In this document: positions 36,305 through 49,137 of the stretch, in pieces
Numbering within the stretch: position 1 is the first letter of the stretch
Layout: every line of letters begins with the position of its first letter
Source: Mya arenaria
Lineage: Eukaryota; Mollusca; Bivalvia; Myida; Myidae
Assembly (NCBI RefSeq): GCF_026914265.1
Contig: NC_069124.1
Coordinates: 6,474,213 to 6,538,212, forward strand
Direction: 5' to 3'
DNA: 64,000 nucleotides
Program-made: the position numbers and the translations under genes
The notes under the pieces: generated by a model
What the model saw: the letters and a program-made list of their open reading frames with translations, nothing else
Told to the model about the DNA's origin: nothing
Database searches by the model: none

Positions 36305-39084
36305 ATGGCGAACAAAGCGCCTGATCAACTAGTAGACGTGTTAAAGCAGGTTCAAGCGAGAAAAACAGTTAAGTCTGAGGACGCCACACGGGCACTGCAG
36401 CAATACTACAAAGTGCAGGAGCATATCAAGATTTTGAAAAAAGAAATTGAGTTCTTCAAAGCAAATAAAGAGAAAGAGAAAGAGAAAGAAGTGAGTATGA
36501 AAAAGTATACACCACAGAGTAACTAAGCTATATATGTTAAATCGTTCTTCAGATCACATTTAATATCCTGTATTTTCTTTTGGCCTTCTTGCCATGCGAT
36601 GATTTTAAGTGTATGTAATCGATTTTATGTATGTACATTTACAAGTGAACATTTTCAATTATGAGACATAAATAATAGTTTAGTATCCGTAATTATTGTA
36701 TTAAAAACCGCCTCAAATTACTACCAACTCCTTTTTCCTTCATATCTTGTATCCCATTCTCATTCATATTTTGCGTTTATTCAAGGCACAATCGAAACAA
36801 TTGGGAAATGGAAGTGCAGCCGCAAGAAAAAGCAGTGCTGTTTCAAAACAGTTGGGAAATGGTTCTTCACATAAACTCAAACAGCCGAGCCCGGCACAGA
36901 AAGGAACACAGAAAGTTTTAAACGGACCAAAAATATTGAACGGTCCAAAAATATTGAATGGACCTGCGGTATCAAGAGTTTCTAATGACAATACAGGGAG
37001 GTTGAATAATTCCAATTCACCGAGAATACTCAACGGTCCAACGGATCCAAAAAATATAGGAGCCAAATCGCCATCAAAGTCAGAAACGAGAGATAATATA
37101 TCGATGAAAAGTGGGCAAACTAAACTATTGACAAGAACCCAGTCTATAAAAGAAGAGCCCGAAAAGTCAACAAGACGAGAATCTATTAAACCGGATGAAA
37201 AGGGCCCGTCTTCATCTCGCAGGGATTCTTTGAATCCTGTAAAAGAAATTTCTGATAAGGATAAGGAATTAGCTAGGCTTAGATTTCAAAATGCCCAGTT
37301 AAAGGTGTCGTTAGATAACAGGTACAGTTATTCACTTGTTAACTTTAATTTAAATACATGTTTTATACTACATGTAGTTGCAAATTTTTTATTGCTTACA
37401 TTAAGAGTATGATTTTCTTAAATGATATCAGCAAGTGTTACTTTACCTTTATATGTCATTTAATAGGCCAACAAATGACGCACCAAAAGGTCCCAAAGTT
37501 GCAATCTTGAATTTGCCTCCACCGGACAAATTAGTTATGGAGTTTAAAGGCATACACGAAAACGAATGGAGAGTTGCATTTCATGATCTCGAGAAGCACT
37601 ACAAATTTCAAGAGGATGCAATTACGGATTTGCTAGCTGGAATCGCAAAGGTGATAAATGATATTTTGTCTCATGATAAAAAAAAAGAGTTCGAAAAGGG
37701 TGATTAATCTATACATTTGATTTAATATTGTCAAGTTGTAGTCAAAATAGTGTGAACATCATTTTTCACAGCCCTTCATATGAAACAAGCATTTAAGAAT
37801 ACGAGATTCTCTCTCGCATCTGGCAACATCTTGTTGTTCATGACGACAATGTGCGAGTAGTGACGACATTTCTTAGATTAAATAGGACGTACTGCCACAT
37901 CTTTTTTATACCCCCTCGAAAATGGGAGGCATTCCTACGCACCGTAACTCGTAGCAAAAGTCTTAACAATCTGACAGAGTTATTGACTATTTCTTTTTTC
38001 AGGAAGCGTATCACTTTAGCCAGGCTAGTGAAAAACAACAGTTCGAGGATATTAAAAAGGCACACGCGCACGTGACAGATGTTTTAGTGCAGCCAAAATA
38101 TGCAACACAAACACGAGATGTACTTGTAGGTATACATTTCAGAGAGAGAATAGATACATTTAAGAAAATTGTTCACTTTTTAGCGTAATATATGACACTG
38201 TCTGTGAGAAGAAAAATAAGTATTTCGCAACCCTTCTGGTTTTCATATACATAAGCATACACTTACGAAATTATACATGTTGATAAACGTTTGATTTCAC
38301 TCTGACTTTAGACTGCAAAATCAAAGTCGATTATCGATAAAGACGGTTTTCAAGTGACGAGGAAGTTTTTACGTGAATATCGCAAATCACTGGGAAGGGT
38401 GCCCATTCCCGGCTTGGTAGAGGTAAGGAGAACTTTTAACACTGTTTAAACTTCAAGTTCAGGGTAGGAAGGTGGTTTGCATAACAACAGATAGCTGGGT
38501 ATGCTTTCTATCTAAGCCAAAGTTCACCTTCACCAGGTCTTCATGAGGGTTATGCCAGCTTCTTTACACTTAAATACAAATTCTGTTCCATATCTTAATC
38601 TATTTGTGTCATTGTGCATTGTCTTGAATGGTATTGGTAGCAACATGTGTTTGATATAATCTTAATTGTACATCGTGTATGTACAATTACACAACAATTA
38701 GAATGGTGCTTTTGGAAGCACTTAAAATATGTGTGAATAAATAGCAATCTCGGTGTGATAGAGACTGCGTAAATTTATAACTTGTCATTGCAGATATTTG
38801 AAATAATGGCTCAGAAGGATGTCATCATGAGGCAAACGTCATTGAGAGTTATCCCTAAATCAGTTAAACCCTACATACATAAACTAGTTGAAGTTAACTG
38901 GCTTATGGCCCTCCAAGAACCGCAACTGACTCAAGTGTGGCCTAGAGGGGGACAACTCATGAACAGAGACTGGTTTACTGCTTATGAAAAGAAGGGAGCA
39001 ACAATCATTCACACAGTCTGGCCTGCCTTGTTCTTTCATAAAGAAGGCCCACTTGCTGAACGCGGAGTTTGTGCTGTTAAATAG
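36305..39084 (+). CDS. Gene F: complete Mieap C-terminal domain protein, class 1, long linker
   Basis: Exons: 36305-36490, 36786-37321, 37467-37650, 38003-38125, 38312-38422, 38794-39084 (stop); phases 0,2,0,0,0; 476 residues. Start is ATGG at 36305 (MANKAPDQLVDVLKQVQARK), with A at -3. The first exon ends in a Lys-Glu run. Residues 63-240 come from one 536-base exon: a low-complexity Ser/Lys/Asn linker with repeated ILNGP units and RR-x-S motifs, ending in a short helix (DKELARLRFQNAQLKVSL). The 184-base core exon has IHENEWRVAFHDLEKHY. The terminal exon has LVEVNWLMALQEPQ (the usual PP is PQ), TVWPALFFHKEG and ERGVCAVK. This is the longest linker of the class 1 genes. It replaces the LSGIAGQKL-type segment seen in C and E with PPPDKLVMEF. 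Confidence 0.87.
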
Positions 39085-41069
39085 AATATGATTTCATGAT
39101 TTAAATGCCAATTATACATGTTGTGTGTCTGACAAATTGTTCAAGTATTTCTGTACCAAACTATAAAAATGCAAATTGTATGCATGCATGTTTGCAGGAG
39201 ATGGCAACCTAGGTTGCAGGTGTTCTCTTAAATTAAAATGTAAAGTAACTACGAATTAATAATATTCATCATTTTTTTTGTCTTCTAAGAAAACGTGTCG
39301 ACATTTGTTTTATATGTTATTAGAGCATGCAATATAAAATAAAATAGTAGGCCTGAGCGTGTAAAGACGTATGTTGGTTGAATTAAAATGATACTATTAA
39401 TAAACAATGAAAAGCCACGCCAATCGTAGTAATGTTCATAAAGTATTACAAAATCCTGAAACACTCAAAACTTTGTTGTTTGACACACCCCTAAAGAGAG
39501 ATCCTCCGGCAAAATACAAGAAATGTATGACAACAGCAGACTCGGTTTGATTTAACCTGTTCAATGGCAGTACTCAAATATGCAACACTGTCAATGCCCA
39601 TTATATTACCACAGGCTTCAATCTCACTTATATCATTTCGTGATGTCACTGCTTGTCATTATGCTGAGTGCTAGGCACCCATAGCGCAACGCCGTGAGTA
39701 TAGGTGACCTGATTAAAAAAAAGATTTCATCGGCTTATAAAGACCTATACCATTTTCAATAACTGAATGGTCATTTTCTCAGGATTGTCTTTCCTTCTTG
39801 AGAAGGTCGCTTTATTGTGTTGCGATCCGGCTTTCATATAAATTTACTATTGTCACTTCTTTCGAGTTTACAATAGCTCCTGGCAGTATTCCCGAACACA
39901 TTGTGACTTTGCAATGGTCAATGAACACCTATTTATAATCCAATATCTAAAGGCGTGATATATCGCATTTCGATTTTATTGTTTAAAATTTGCATACTAT
40001 GGATCAAACTGTATATGGAAATATCAAATGAAATATAACATGTGAAAAAATGAATAACATTTGTATTTATTAAAATGAAACAAGCATGTATCTTAATTTG
40101 GAAAAACCTATCATAGTTCGGTATGGACACCCGAAAACGCCAGTAAAAATACCATACGAAATCGAGGCCAAAGATGCGTTCGAGTTTAGTCCAAGGCTAC
40201 AAACTCCAGGTAATTGTAAACAGTTTCGTGTGGATTGATTTTAATAGGATGGGATCGGTATTCTTCAAAGTTATAATCACGGTAATTATGGTAAAGAAAA
40301 CAACTGAAGTAAGGGTAATCCTAATAAATAGTTGCACATTCGGCACCTACATGCATGTATTAATTTTTCAAAAATGACAATAACGATACAAATATCGAGT
40401 TTTGTTTCAGTTTTATATTGATATGCATGTATTGCAAGTATCAATTGAAGCAAATTGTATTCACCATATACATTAAACATCAGCGTGCAACGTTCTATGT
40501 TTGGCTATTATATATTGTCACGGACTGAAACGAAAAAAGAACTTTTCATGTTTCTCTCCGGTTGCTTTAATCACATATGCACATACAACGGACGAACAAT
40601 TTTGTAACAGTGGAAATGTGTATTTTTTATAATAACAGAGACGATGACAAGTTATATTGTAAGCTACACGATGGTGTAAAAGTAAACATTATAAAGTCTG
40701 CAGATGCGTTATGACAGTAACGTTGCCCCAAGACTGTGTTGGTCAATTCGATAAGCCAATCATCATTTTAGTTCATCAAGTTTTCAAGGTTCTATCAGCA
40801 GAGCACACTAAAAGGCAAGTAAAACATTTGAAAAGGACAAGGACGCACTGCGATAATACAGCAGGATCTGATCGATGTTTGTATACTTTTGATATATTAG
40901 TATACCATTCAGGCAACGACTTTGGTCGTTAGGTTTAATCTTACGTTCAGATCGGAATTACTCCAATGCTGAAGCCTTACGAGGCAACATACCGCCCACA
41001 TACCGCCTTTCTCAATATCGGGCGTATCTCTTAAAATGTGAATATTTCATCATCTTTCTATTCACTTAG
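39085..41069. other. Intergenic / 5' region of gene G
   Basis: AT-rich. It contains the F 3' UTR (AATAAA-like signals near 39330) and must contain the missing start of gene G. The ORF at 40711-40932 could hold a 5' exon but has no family likeness, so it is not called. Confidence 0.4.
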
Positions 41070-44000
41070 ATGACGACCATGTCTTCAGCGTCCTGTGCAA
41101 GCTGCAAGATGGACTCAAGGTGAAGCCGCACGAGGCCTCGGACGCCTTGCGTCAGTATCGCCGCTTTCAGGCGGAGATCGGGAGGCTGCAAAGTACTATA
41201 CACCGTCCATCGGTAAATCCCTGATATGTGTGTGTTGTTATGCTAAATAACAGAATGACATAATGATTTAAAACTATCAAGCACCAAACTATAATGCATG
41301 TTAAACAATGTTGCATTATAACATAATGATTAAAACTATCAAGCACCAAACTATAATGCATGTTAAACAATGTTGCATTATAACATAATGATTAAAACTA
41401 TCAAGCACCAAACTCTAATACATATCAAACAATGTTGCGTATGTCATAAAAACAATATCAAATCAACAGAATACATAACTATTAAAATCATAAATATATG
41501 ACTGGATCTAATTTAAAATTCAATACTTAAGTACTAAAAAAGCGAGTAACGAAAGCCGACGATGATGTTTTTATGCATTCATTTCTGGAAGACTACATTC
41601 AAACGTAATAAGAAACGAGTTATTCCCATCATTTAAAAGGAGCATTTTTTTTCTTTCATATCACGACTTTAAAAAATACTGCTATTTTTCATAACGGAAT
41701 ATTGAACTTACCATATATCAAAATGCCCTTATTTCAGAGGTATCCGAAGATGACATCCAGTCTTTATATGCAAGAGAAGAATTTCAAAGACCGAACACGA
41801 AAAATCATAGAAGCTAAGGAGAGAGAAAACGTGCAGTTGAAGCAGAAAGTGGCTGAACTGTCATTGCGGTGTGTTGATCATATTGTTATTCTTTAATGAA
41901 GACTCGTACATAGATCTCAATAGATATTTAGCATTTAGCCTATATAACTATGTGGAAACTTTATTAATTATTACATAATCTTTTAATACAACAATAATAG
42001 TCATAATATTTTAGCTGTTGTAGTCGATACCAAGTCTGCAATTTGTTTTGGTGTTGCGCTGTCAATTCACCGATGAGTCCAAAGACAGTATCACTTGTTT
42101 ATATCTTACAGTCTGAGTGCAATGCTTGGAATGCAGGTAGTTGAGCCTACTGACAAGAAAAGCGATCTAACTGACACATTTAAACCTGTACAGCTAGCCG
42201 AAGACTTCAGGGATATTTTTGACAATGAGTGGGAGCATGCATTTGAAGAACTAAAAGTTACAATGGAAGAAGCTAAAGTTCTTGTCTATTTGGGAAAAGT
42301 CACTTGGGTATGGTATTGACTAAACACAATTTAACCCCTCCTTAAAATTTGATCTGGACATGAACTTGCTGAAGCTTATCTTTAATTATTAAAACTGTCG
42401 ATGTGAGCGACGATTGGCATGCTTATACTTGGGATGTATTATGCAGCCCTGGAAGGATCCTATACCCTCCCAAATCGATTGAAATTGATTAAAATGAATA
42501 TACTCTTAACGTACTATGCCAGTGCGTAATATCATTTCAGAAATATTTCGTTTTTCTGGATAGAATCCGATTCTGGTTACGAATTAAATGTCATGAGAAA
42601 AGTATGCTATGCGGAATTGGAACTAAGCGGAGAACAAACCACGACATTAATAAGCGCAAATAAACAAACATAATATCATTACGTACCAATACACTCATTT
42701 AAATATGTTTATTGTTGTAGGTTGCCTTTGAGTTTGCTAAAGACATAGCGGAACAACAATTGGACGAATTGATGAAAAAAGAAATTGAAATATTGCGAAT
42801 TATGTCCAAACCTAGTTTTGAAGAAAAGGAGAGGAGAAAACCCATTGTAAGTATTAAAAATATATAAAACGACGTTGAAATTTATTTAGGTTTTGTTCAT
42901 TGAAATAGGTTTCGCTAGCACTGCCATACATATCTGAATACATTATCGTTCTTTTTAAACGTAATGTTGATAATTTATGATCTTGTTATGAGTATTCAGA
43001 GGCTGTGCACCTGTATGATCATGTTATGCGTATACAGAGGTTGTGCATCTGTATGATCATGTTATGCGTATTCAGAGGCTGTGCACCTGTATGATCATGT
43101 TATGAGTATTCAGAGGCTGTGCACCTGTATGATCATGTTATGCGTATTCAGAGGCTGTGCACCTGTATGATCATGTTATGCGTATTCAGAGGCTGTGCAC
43201 CTATATGATCATGTTATGCGTATTCAGAGGCTGTGCACCTGTATGATCATGTTATGCGTATACAGAGGTTGGGCACCTGTATGATCATGTTATGCGTATA
43301 CAGAGGTTGTGCACCTGTATGATTATGTTATGCGTATACAGAGGTTGTGCACCTGTATGATCATGTTATGCGTATTCAGAGGCTGTGCACCTGTATGATC
43401 ATATTATGCGTATTCAGAGTCTGTGCACCTGTATGATCATGTTATGCGTATTCAGAGGTTGGGCACCTGTATGATCTTGTTTTGCGTATTCAGAGGCTGT
43501 GCACCTGTATGATCATGTTATGCGTATTCAGGGGTTGTGAACATGTATGCTCATGTTATGCGTATTAAGAGGTTGAGCACCGGTATGATCATTGTATGCG
43601 TATTCAGAGGTTGGGCACCTGTATGATCATGTTATGCGTACTCAGAGGTTGGGCACCTGAATGATCTTGTTATGCGTATTCAGAGGTCGGGCACCTGTAT
43701 GATCTTGTTATGTGTATTGAAAGACTGTGCACCTTATGATCTTATTATGCTTATTCAAAGGTTGGGCATCTGTATGATCATGTTATGCGTTTACAGAGTT
43801 TGGCCACCTGTATGATCTTGTTATGCATATTCAAAGGTTGGGCATCTGTATGATCATGTTATGCGTATTCAAAGGTTGAGCACCTGTATGATCATGTTAT
43901 GCGTATTCAGAGGTTGGGCACCTGTATGATCTTGTTATGCGTATTCAATGGTTGAGCACATGTATGATCATGTTATGCGTATTCAAAGGTTGGGCACCTG

Positions 44001-47000
44001 TATGATCATGTTATGCGTATTCAGTGGTTGGACACCTGTATGATCGTGTTATGCGTATTCAGAGGTTGGGCACCTGTATGATCTTGATATGCGTATTCAG
44101 AGGTCGGGCACCTGTATGATCTTGTTATGTGTATTGAAAAACTGTGTTCCTGTATGATCTTGTTATGCGTATTCAGAGGTTGGGCACCTGTATGATCATG
44201 TTGTGCGTTTTCATAGTTTGGGCACCTTTATGATCTTGTTATGCGTATTCAATGGTTGGGCATCTGTATGATCATGTTATGCGTATTAAAAGATTGACCA
44301 CCTGTATGATTATGTTATGCGTTTTCAGAGTTTGGGCACCTGTATGATCTTGTTGTGCGTATTCAATGGTTGGGCATCTGTATGATCATGTTATGCGTAA
44401 TCAAAGGTTAAGCACCTGTATGATCATGTTATGCGTATTCAGAGGTTGGGCACCTGTATGATCATGTTATGCGTATTCAGAGGTTGGGCACCTGTATGAT
44501 CTTGTTATGTGTATTCAGAGGTTGTGCACCTGTATGATCATGTTATGCGTATTCAGAGGTTGGGCACCTGTATGATCTTGTTATGCGTATTCAATGGTTG
44601 AGCACATGTATGATCATGTTATGCGTATTCAAAGGTTGGGCACCTGTATGATCATGTTATGCGTATTAAAAGATTGACCACCTGTATGATTATGTTATGC
44701 GTTTTCAGAGTTTGGGCACCTGTATGATCTTGTTGTGCGTATTCAATGGTTGGGCATCTGTATGATCATGTTATGCGTAATCAAAGGTTAAGCACCTGTA
44801 TGATCATGTTATGCGTATTCAGAGGTTGGGCACCTGTATGATCTTGTTATGCGTATTCAGAGGTTGGGCACCTGTATGATCTTGTTATGTGTATTCAGAG
44901 GTTGTGCACCTGTATGATCATGTTATGCGTATTCAGTGGCTGGACACCTGTATGATCGTGTTATGCGTATTCAGTGGTTGGACACCTGTATGATCTTGTT
45001 ATGCGTATTCAGAGGTTGTGCACCTGTATGATCATGTTATGCGTATTCAGTGGTTGGACACCTGTATGATCGTGTTATGTGTATTCAGAGGTTGTGCACC
45101 TGTATGATCTTGTTATGTGTATTCAGAGGTTGTGCACCTGTATGATCATGTTATGCGTATTCAGAGGTTGTGCATCTGTATGATCATGTTATGTGTATTC
45201 AGAGGTTGTGCACCTGTATGATCATGTTATGCGTATTCAGAGGTTGGGCACCTGTATGATCTTGATATGCGTATTCAGAGGTTGGGCACCTGTATGATCA
45301 TGTTATGCGTATTCAGAGGTTAGCCACCTGTATGATCATGTTATGCGTTTTCAGAGGTTGGGCACCTGTATGATCTTGTTTTGCGTATTCAGAGGTTAGG
45401 CACCTGTATGATCTTGTTTTGCGTATTCAGAGGTTGGGCACCTGTATGATCTTGTTTTGCGTATTCAGAGGTTGGGCACCTGTATGATCTTGTTATGCGT
45501 TTATAAAGGTTTTGCACCTGTATGATCATGTTATGCGTATTTAGATGTAGGCACCAGTATGATCATGTTATGCGTATTCAAAGGTTTGGCACGTGTATGA
45601 TCATGTTATGCGTATTCAAAGGTTTGGCACCTGTGTGATCATGTTATGCGTATTGAAAGACTGTGCACCTGTATGCTCATGTTATGCGTATTCAAAGACT
45701 GTGCACCTGTATGAACATGTTGTGCGTATTCAACGGTTTGGCGCCTGTATGATCATGTTGTGCGTATTCAAAGACTGTGCACCTGTATGATCATGTTATG
45801 CATATTCAAAGAATGTGCACCTGTATGATCATGTTATGCGTATTCAAAGGTTTGGCACCTGTATGATCATGTTGTGCGTATTCAAAGACTGTGCACCTGT
45901 ATAATCATGTTATGCGTATTCAAAGACTGTGCACCTGTATGATCATGCATATCCAAAGACTGTGCAGTTATATAAACAAGTTATGCATATTCAGAGTTTA
46001 TGCACCCGTTTGATCGTGTTATGCATATACAAAAACTGTGCACCTTTATGCGAGTTTATGCATATTCAAAGGTTGTTCACCTGTATGATCGTATTATGCA
46101 TATTAAAAGTCTGTTCATCTATAAGCGCATGTTATGCACATTCAAAGGTTGTGTACCTGTACGTTTCTGCAGGTATCCGATGGTATATCCCCAAGAAAGT
46201 TTGAACGGGATGAGACATTGCAACTCCTTAACAATTATCGGCGCTGTTTGGCTAGGACGTCAGTCCCAGGCATAAAACAGGTTACGAACCTCACCTATCT
46301 TTTCTTGCTTCTATTTATATGATATTGATGACATTGGCAATGTAATATATATAAGGTTCTTTTGATCTTTTTAGTTCATGTTTTGTTCTTCTTATCGCAG
46401 ATTTTTATGACTCTGATGACGCGATCTCCACCATTGAAGGGAGCTACGATTACAGACGGGGTAAAAAAATATTTGCGCAAAACTGTGGAGCTCGCCTACC
46501 TCATGTGCATTCAGGTAAATATGTGAAGTTATTGATAAGATAATTAAGATATACCCAACATATAAGCGACAGAGAGCCCATATCAGCATTTAAAGAGTAA
46601 ATACATTTATATTTTTGTTTGTTATATCATTTACATCATGATGATACACATCAAAAAACAGCTTCGTATGTTTTCGTAGCGTTGTTTGTTTCATACTGTG
46701 ATTCGAATTTGAATGAAGAATGAACGAACGAACGTGGATGGATAGATGGATTGATTTTGGATAGATGGATGGATGGATGGATGGATGGATGGATGGATGG
46801 ATGGATGGATGATGGATGGATGGATGGATGGATGGATGGATGGATGGATGGATGGATGGATGGATGGATGGATGGACGGACAAACGAACGAAAGAACGAG
46901 CTACCGAATGAACGAACGAATGAATAAATGAATAAATTAATGATTGAATGAATGATTGAATAAATGAATGGATAAATGAATGAATAAACTATTAATCATT

Positions 47001-47241
47001 TTTCATATATCATTTTCAGGATCCACCGATGCATCTAGAATGGGTCAGATTTGGTGACGTCATTGACAGAGAGAAGTTTAAGCCATACCAAAGCTACGGC
47101 ACAAAGGTTGTTGGAACAGTGTGGCCAGCCGTGTTGCAGTACAATGGTGGACCGGTGATGAGCCGGGGAGTGGCGGATGTGATGTTTGGAGACTTGATTG
47201 TCCCGAAGTCAGCCGCCAATAACAAGTACAGGAGAAACTGA
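41070..47241 (+). CDS. Gene G: Mieap C-terminal domain protein, class 1 (start codon exon not found)
   Basis: Exons: 41070-41212, 41738-41868, 42112-42307, 42721-42846, 46173-46280, 46401-46514, 47020-47241 (stop). Phases agree at each join; about 345 residues plus a missing start. Exon 41070 opens after TTCACTTAG and needs one base from an upstream exon; its frame has no Met. It reads [20 protein letters not shown], the class 1 helical domain. A coiled coil follows ([19 protein letters not shown]), then the 196-base core with [14 protein letters not shown], then a long charged helix. The Mieap end is split: LAYLMCIQ on one exon and DPPMHLEW on the next, with [12 protein letters not shown] and MSRGVADV, plus an extra 20-residue tail. 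No paralogue here has that last intron. Intron 4 is a 3.2 kb minisatellite. AATAAA is at 47440-47445. Confidence 0.8.
41255..41440. repeat. About 62 bp tandem triplication
   Basis: Three adjacent copies of a roughly 62 bp AT-rich unit containing AAAACTATCAAGCACCAAAC and ATGTTAAACAATGTTGCATT, in intron 1 of gene G. Confidence 0.85.
43000..46150. repeat. 38 bp minisatellite in intron 4 of gene G
   Basis: About 80 copies of a 38 bp unit: TGTATGATCATGTTATGCGT then ATTCAGAGGTTGGGCACC. Variants of the last third (GGCTGTGC, GGTTGGGC, GACTGTGC) come in patches. The right-hand 500 bases switch to a diverged subtype (ATTCAAAGACTGTG). The period is not a multiple of three; the short ORFs at 45593-46322 are by-products. 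Confidence 0.95.
46735..46880. repeat. (ATGG)n microsatellite
   Basis: About 140 bases of ATGG/GGAT repeats with one interruption, followed by degenerate GAAC and GAAT repeats to about 46990. It sits in the extra last intron of gene G; the Ile-His-Pro-Ser ORF on the reverse strand is a by-product. Confidence 0.95.
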
Positions 47242-49137
47242 TGATGACACATGACTCCTTCTTCAAGAATTATTGAAACTTTCATGAACTAAAAAAGTGC
47301 CGCGAAATTTGTGTAATGATTCTATCATTGAATTCGTCATTTTCATTTGTCTTTAAAGTTCAAACATTATTTGGAACTTTAATAGAAGAAATCAGTACGT
47401 GGGATTGTGTTATAACACATATCGCATATACATTGTTTAAATAAACTGTAATTAAATGTCTTAACACTATTTTAAACATGTGTATGAATACTCCAAACCC
47501 AAAGCCTTGTATAAAGGTATTTCTAAAAGTATCTTACTACGCAAACAAACGTGTTTGTTTTATTCGTGTAAAAAGCTTGGATTTTGCATTATAAAAGAAC
47601 AAAATTGTACAGTCATTCGGTTTCTGAGTAATATTATTTTTGTCGTTGAATCCATGATTACTTCACAATATTGTTTAGTGCATAAACGTTAAAACGATCG
47701 CAAAAAAACTCTCCTAAAAGTTTCATACCTTCTGCGTATATTCTGGAATGCTAGATACCGATTTTTCATATGGGAAGTACGCAAATGTTCACGTAAATAA
47801 GCGTTAAGAAAAGGGGAAATAACTGGTGTTGTCTTCAGCTACCAAAGTTATTCATACTAGTTTAAAATGTGTATTTTATAAACATGAAATTTGACACTAA
47901 AGCGTTAATCGTATTTCGACTAAAAAAGTATACGAAACGGTCATATTGCCAATTAACGACTAAAAAATTTAAAAAAGTAAATAAATCAGATGAGTACTTT
48001 CATACGTATTGAAAAACCAATTATAAAATGTTTTGACAAATCCGAAAAACAATGGACTTCTTTAAAGTTTTGTAAACTATTATACACAAACTGCTTCGGA
48101 TCACTTAATCGCTTTGATAACACTGACACCGTAAAATCAATGGCACTCCACTTTGGGTAGTATAAGTCGGACGCAAGACATTGTCTTATCGTTGTACGCA
48201 AAATTTGATAGTTTTTGTTGAATTTCCGTGGAAGCGAGTGCTATCTTTAACGGACTTTTGAAATATATTTTAAAACACATTTGTGTCCGCCGTGTTTGAT
48301 TACAATTGTTTCATGTGAGGTATGTATAATTCAAATTATATATATTTTTGTTATCTATGAAGATAATTTAATGGTTAAAGGTAATTACATGTACACTTTC
48401 GTGTGTCCTTGAAATGAAATTATATTTGATAGTATGATTTGACATTATGTTTATTCGTCAAACCCATCGAAAAATACATGAATCATTTTCGGCGTATTCC
48501 ACACGGATAAATACGAATTATATAATCAAATGCCTAAAACATTTGCAAGTACGGCAACCGTGTTATAATGGATATCATCATATACGTTTTTAAACTTACA
48601 AGTCTGATAGTGGATAAGTTTCATAATAACGATTTTAGCATTGATAAATGCTCTGCTAGGTATTAAACGATGTATTTTGCTATGCTTAACATAAATGATC
48701 CGCATATCCTTAAATTAGGCATCGGATAGCATACTGTCGTGATCAAATATTTGATAAACATTCTGGTATTGTAAACAATTTAAGTGGTTACTTTACTCAT
48801 GTTTAACTACCCTCTTAAGTTTTCTACTTTATTATGCATTTACGTTGGGTTCATGAATAGTCATTTTCTTAAGATGTATACAAGACTAGATTTAATGATT
48901 CCCCTGAGACAGCACACCTTTCCAAACAGTCATATCCAAACCCTACTAAATATTCGAGGTATATTTTTTGTAAAGTTTGAAAAGTTATACACGAATGCAG
49001 CAAACGTCTTATAGTTTATGATATTATTTATATGTATGGCAAACTAAACGTTTAAGATTGAATAAATAAGCAACAAATTGCTCGGTTTCATGCATGCGAT
49101 TTAACTATTTCAGTTTAACATTTCAGTGATTATAGGG
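47242..49137. other. Intergenic region between genes G and H
   Basis: AT-rich, with the G 3' UTR on the left and the likely H promoter or 5' UTR on the right. There is an acceptor-like TTTCAG at 49121-49126, just before the H start, so a non-coding first exon of H may lie here. I see no coding exon or element. Confidence 0.5.

Noticed and set aside
40711-40932. 73-codon ORF upstream of gene G as its first exon
   Set aside because: No family likeness and no clear donor in the phase needed by exon 41070.
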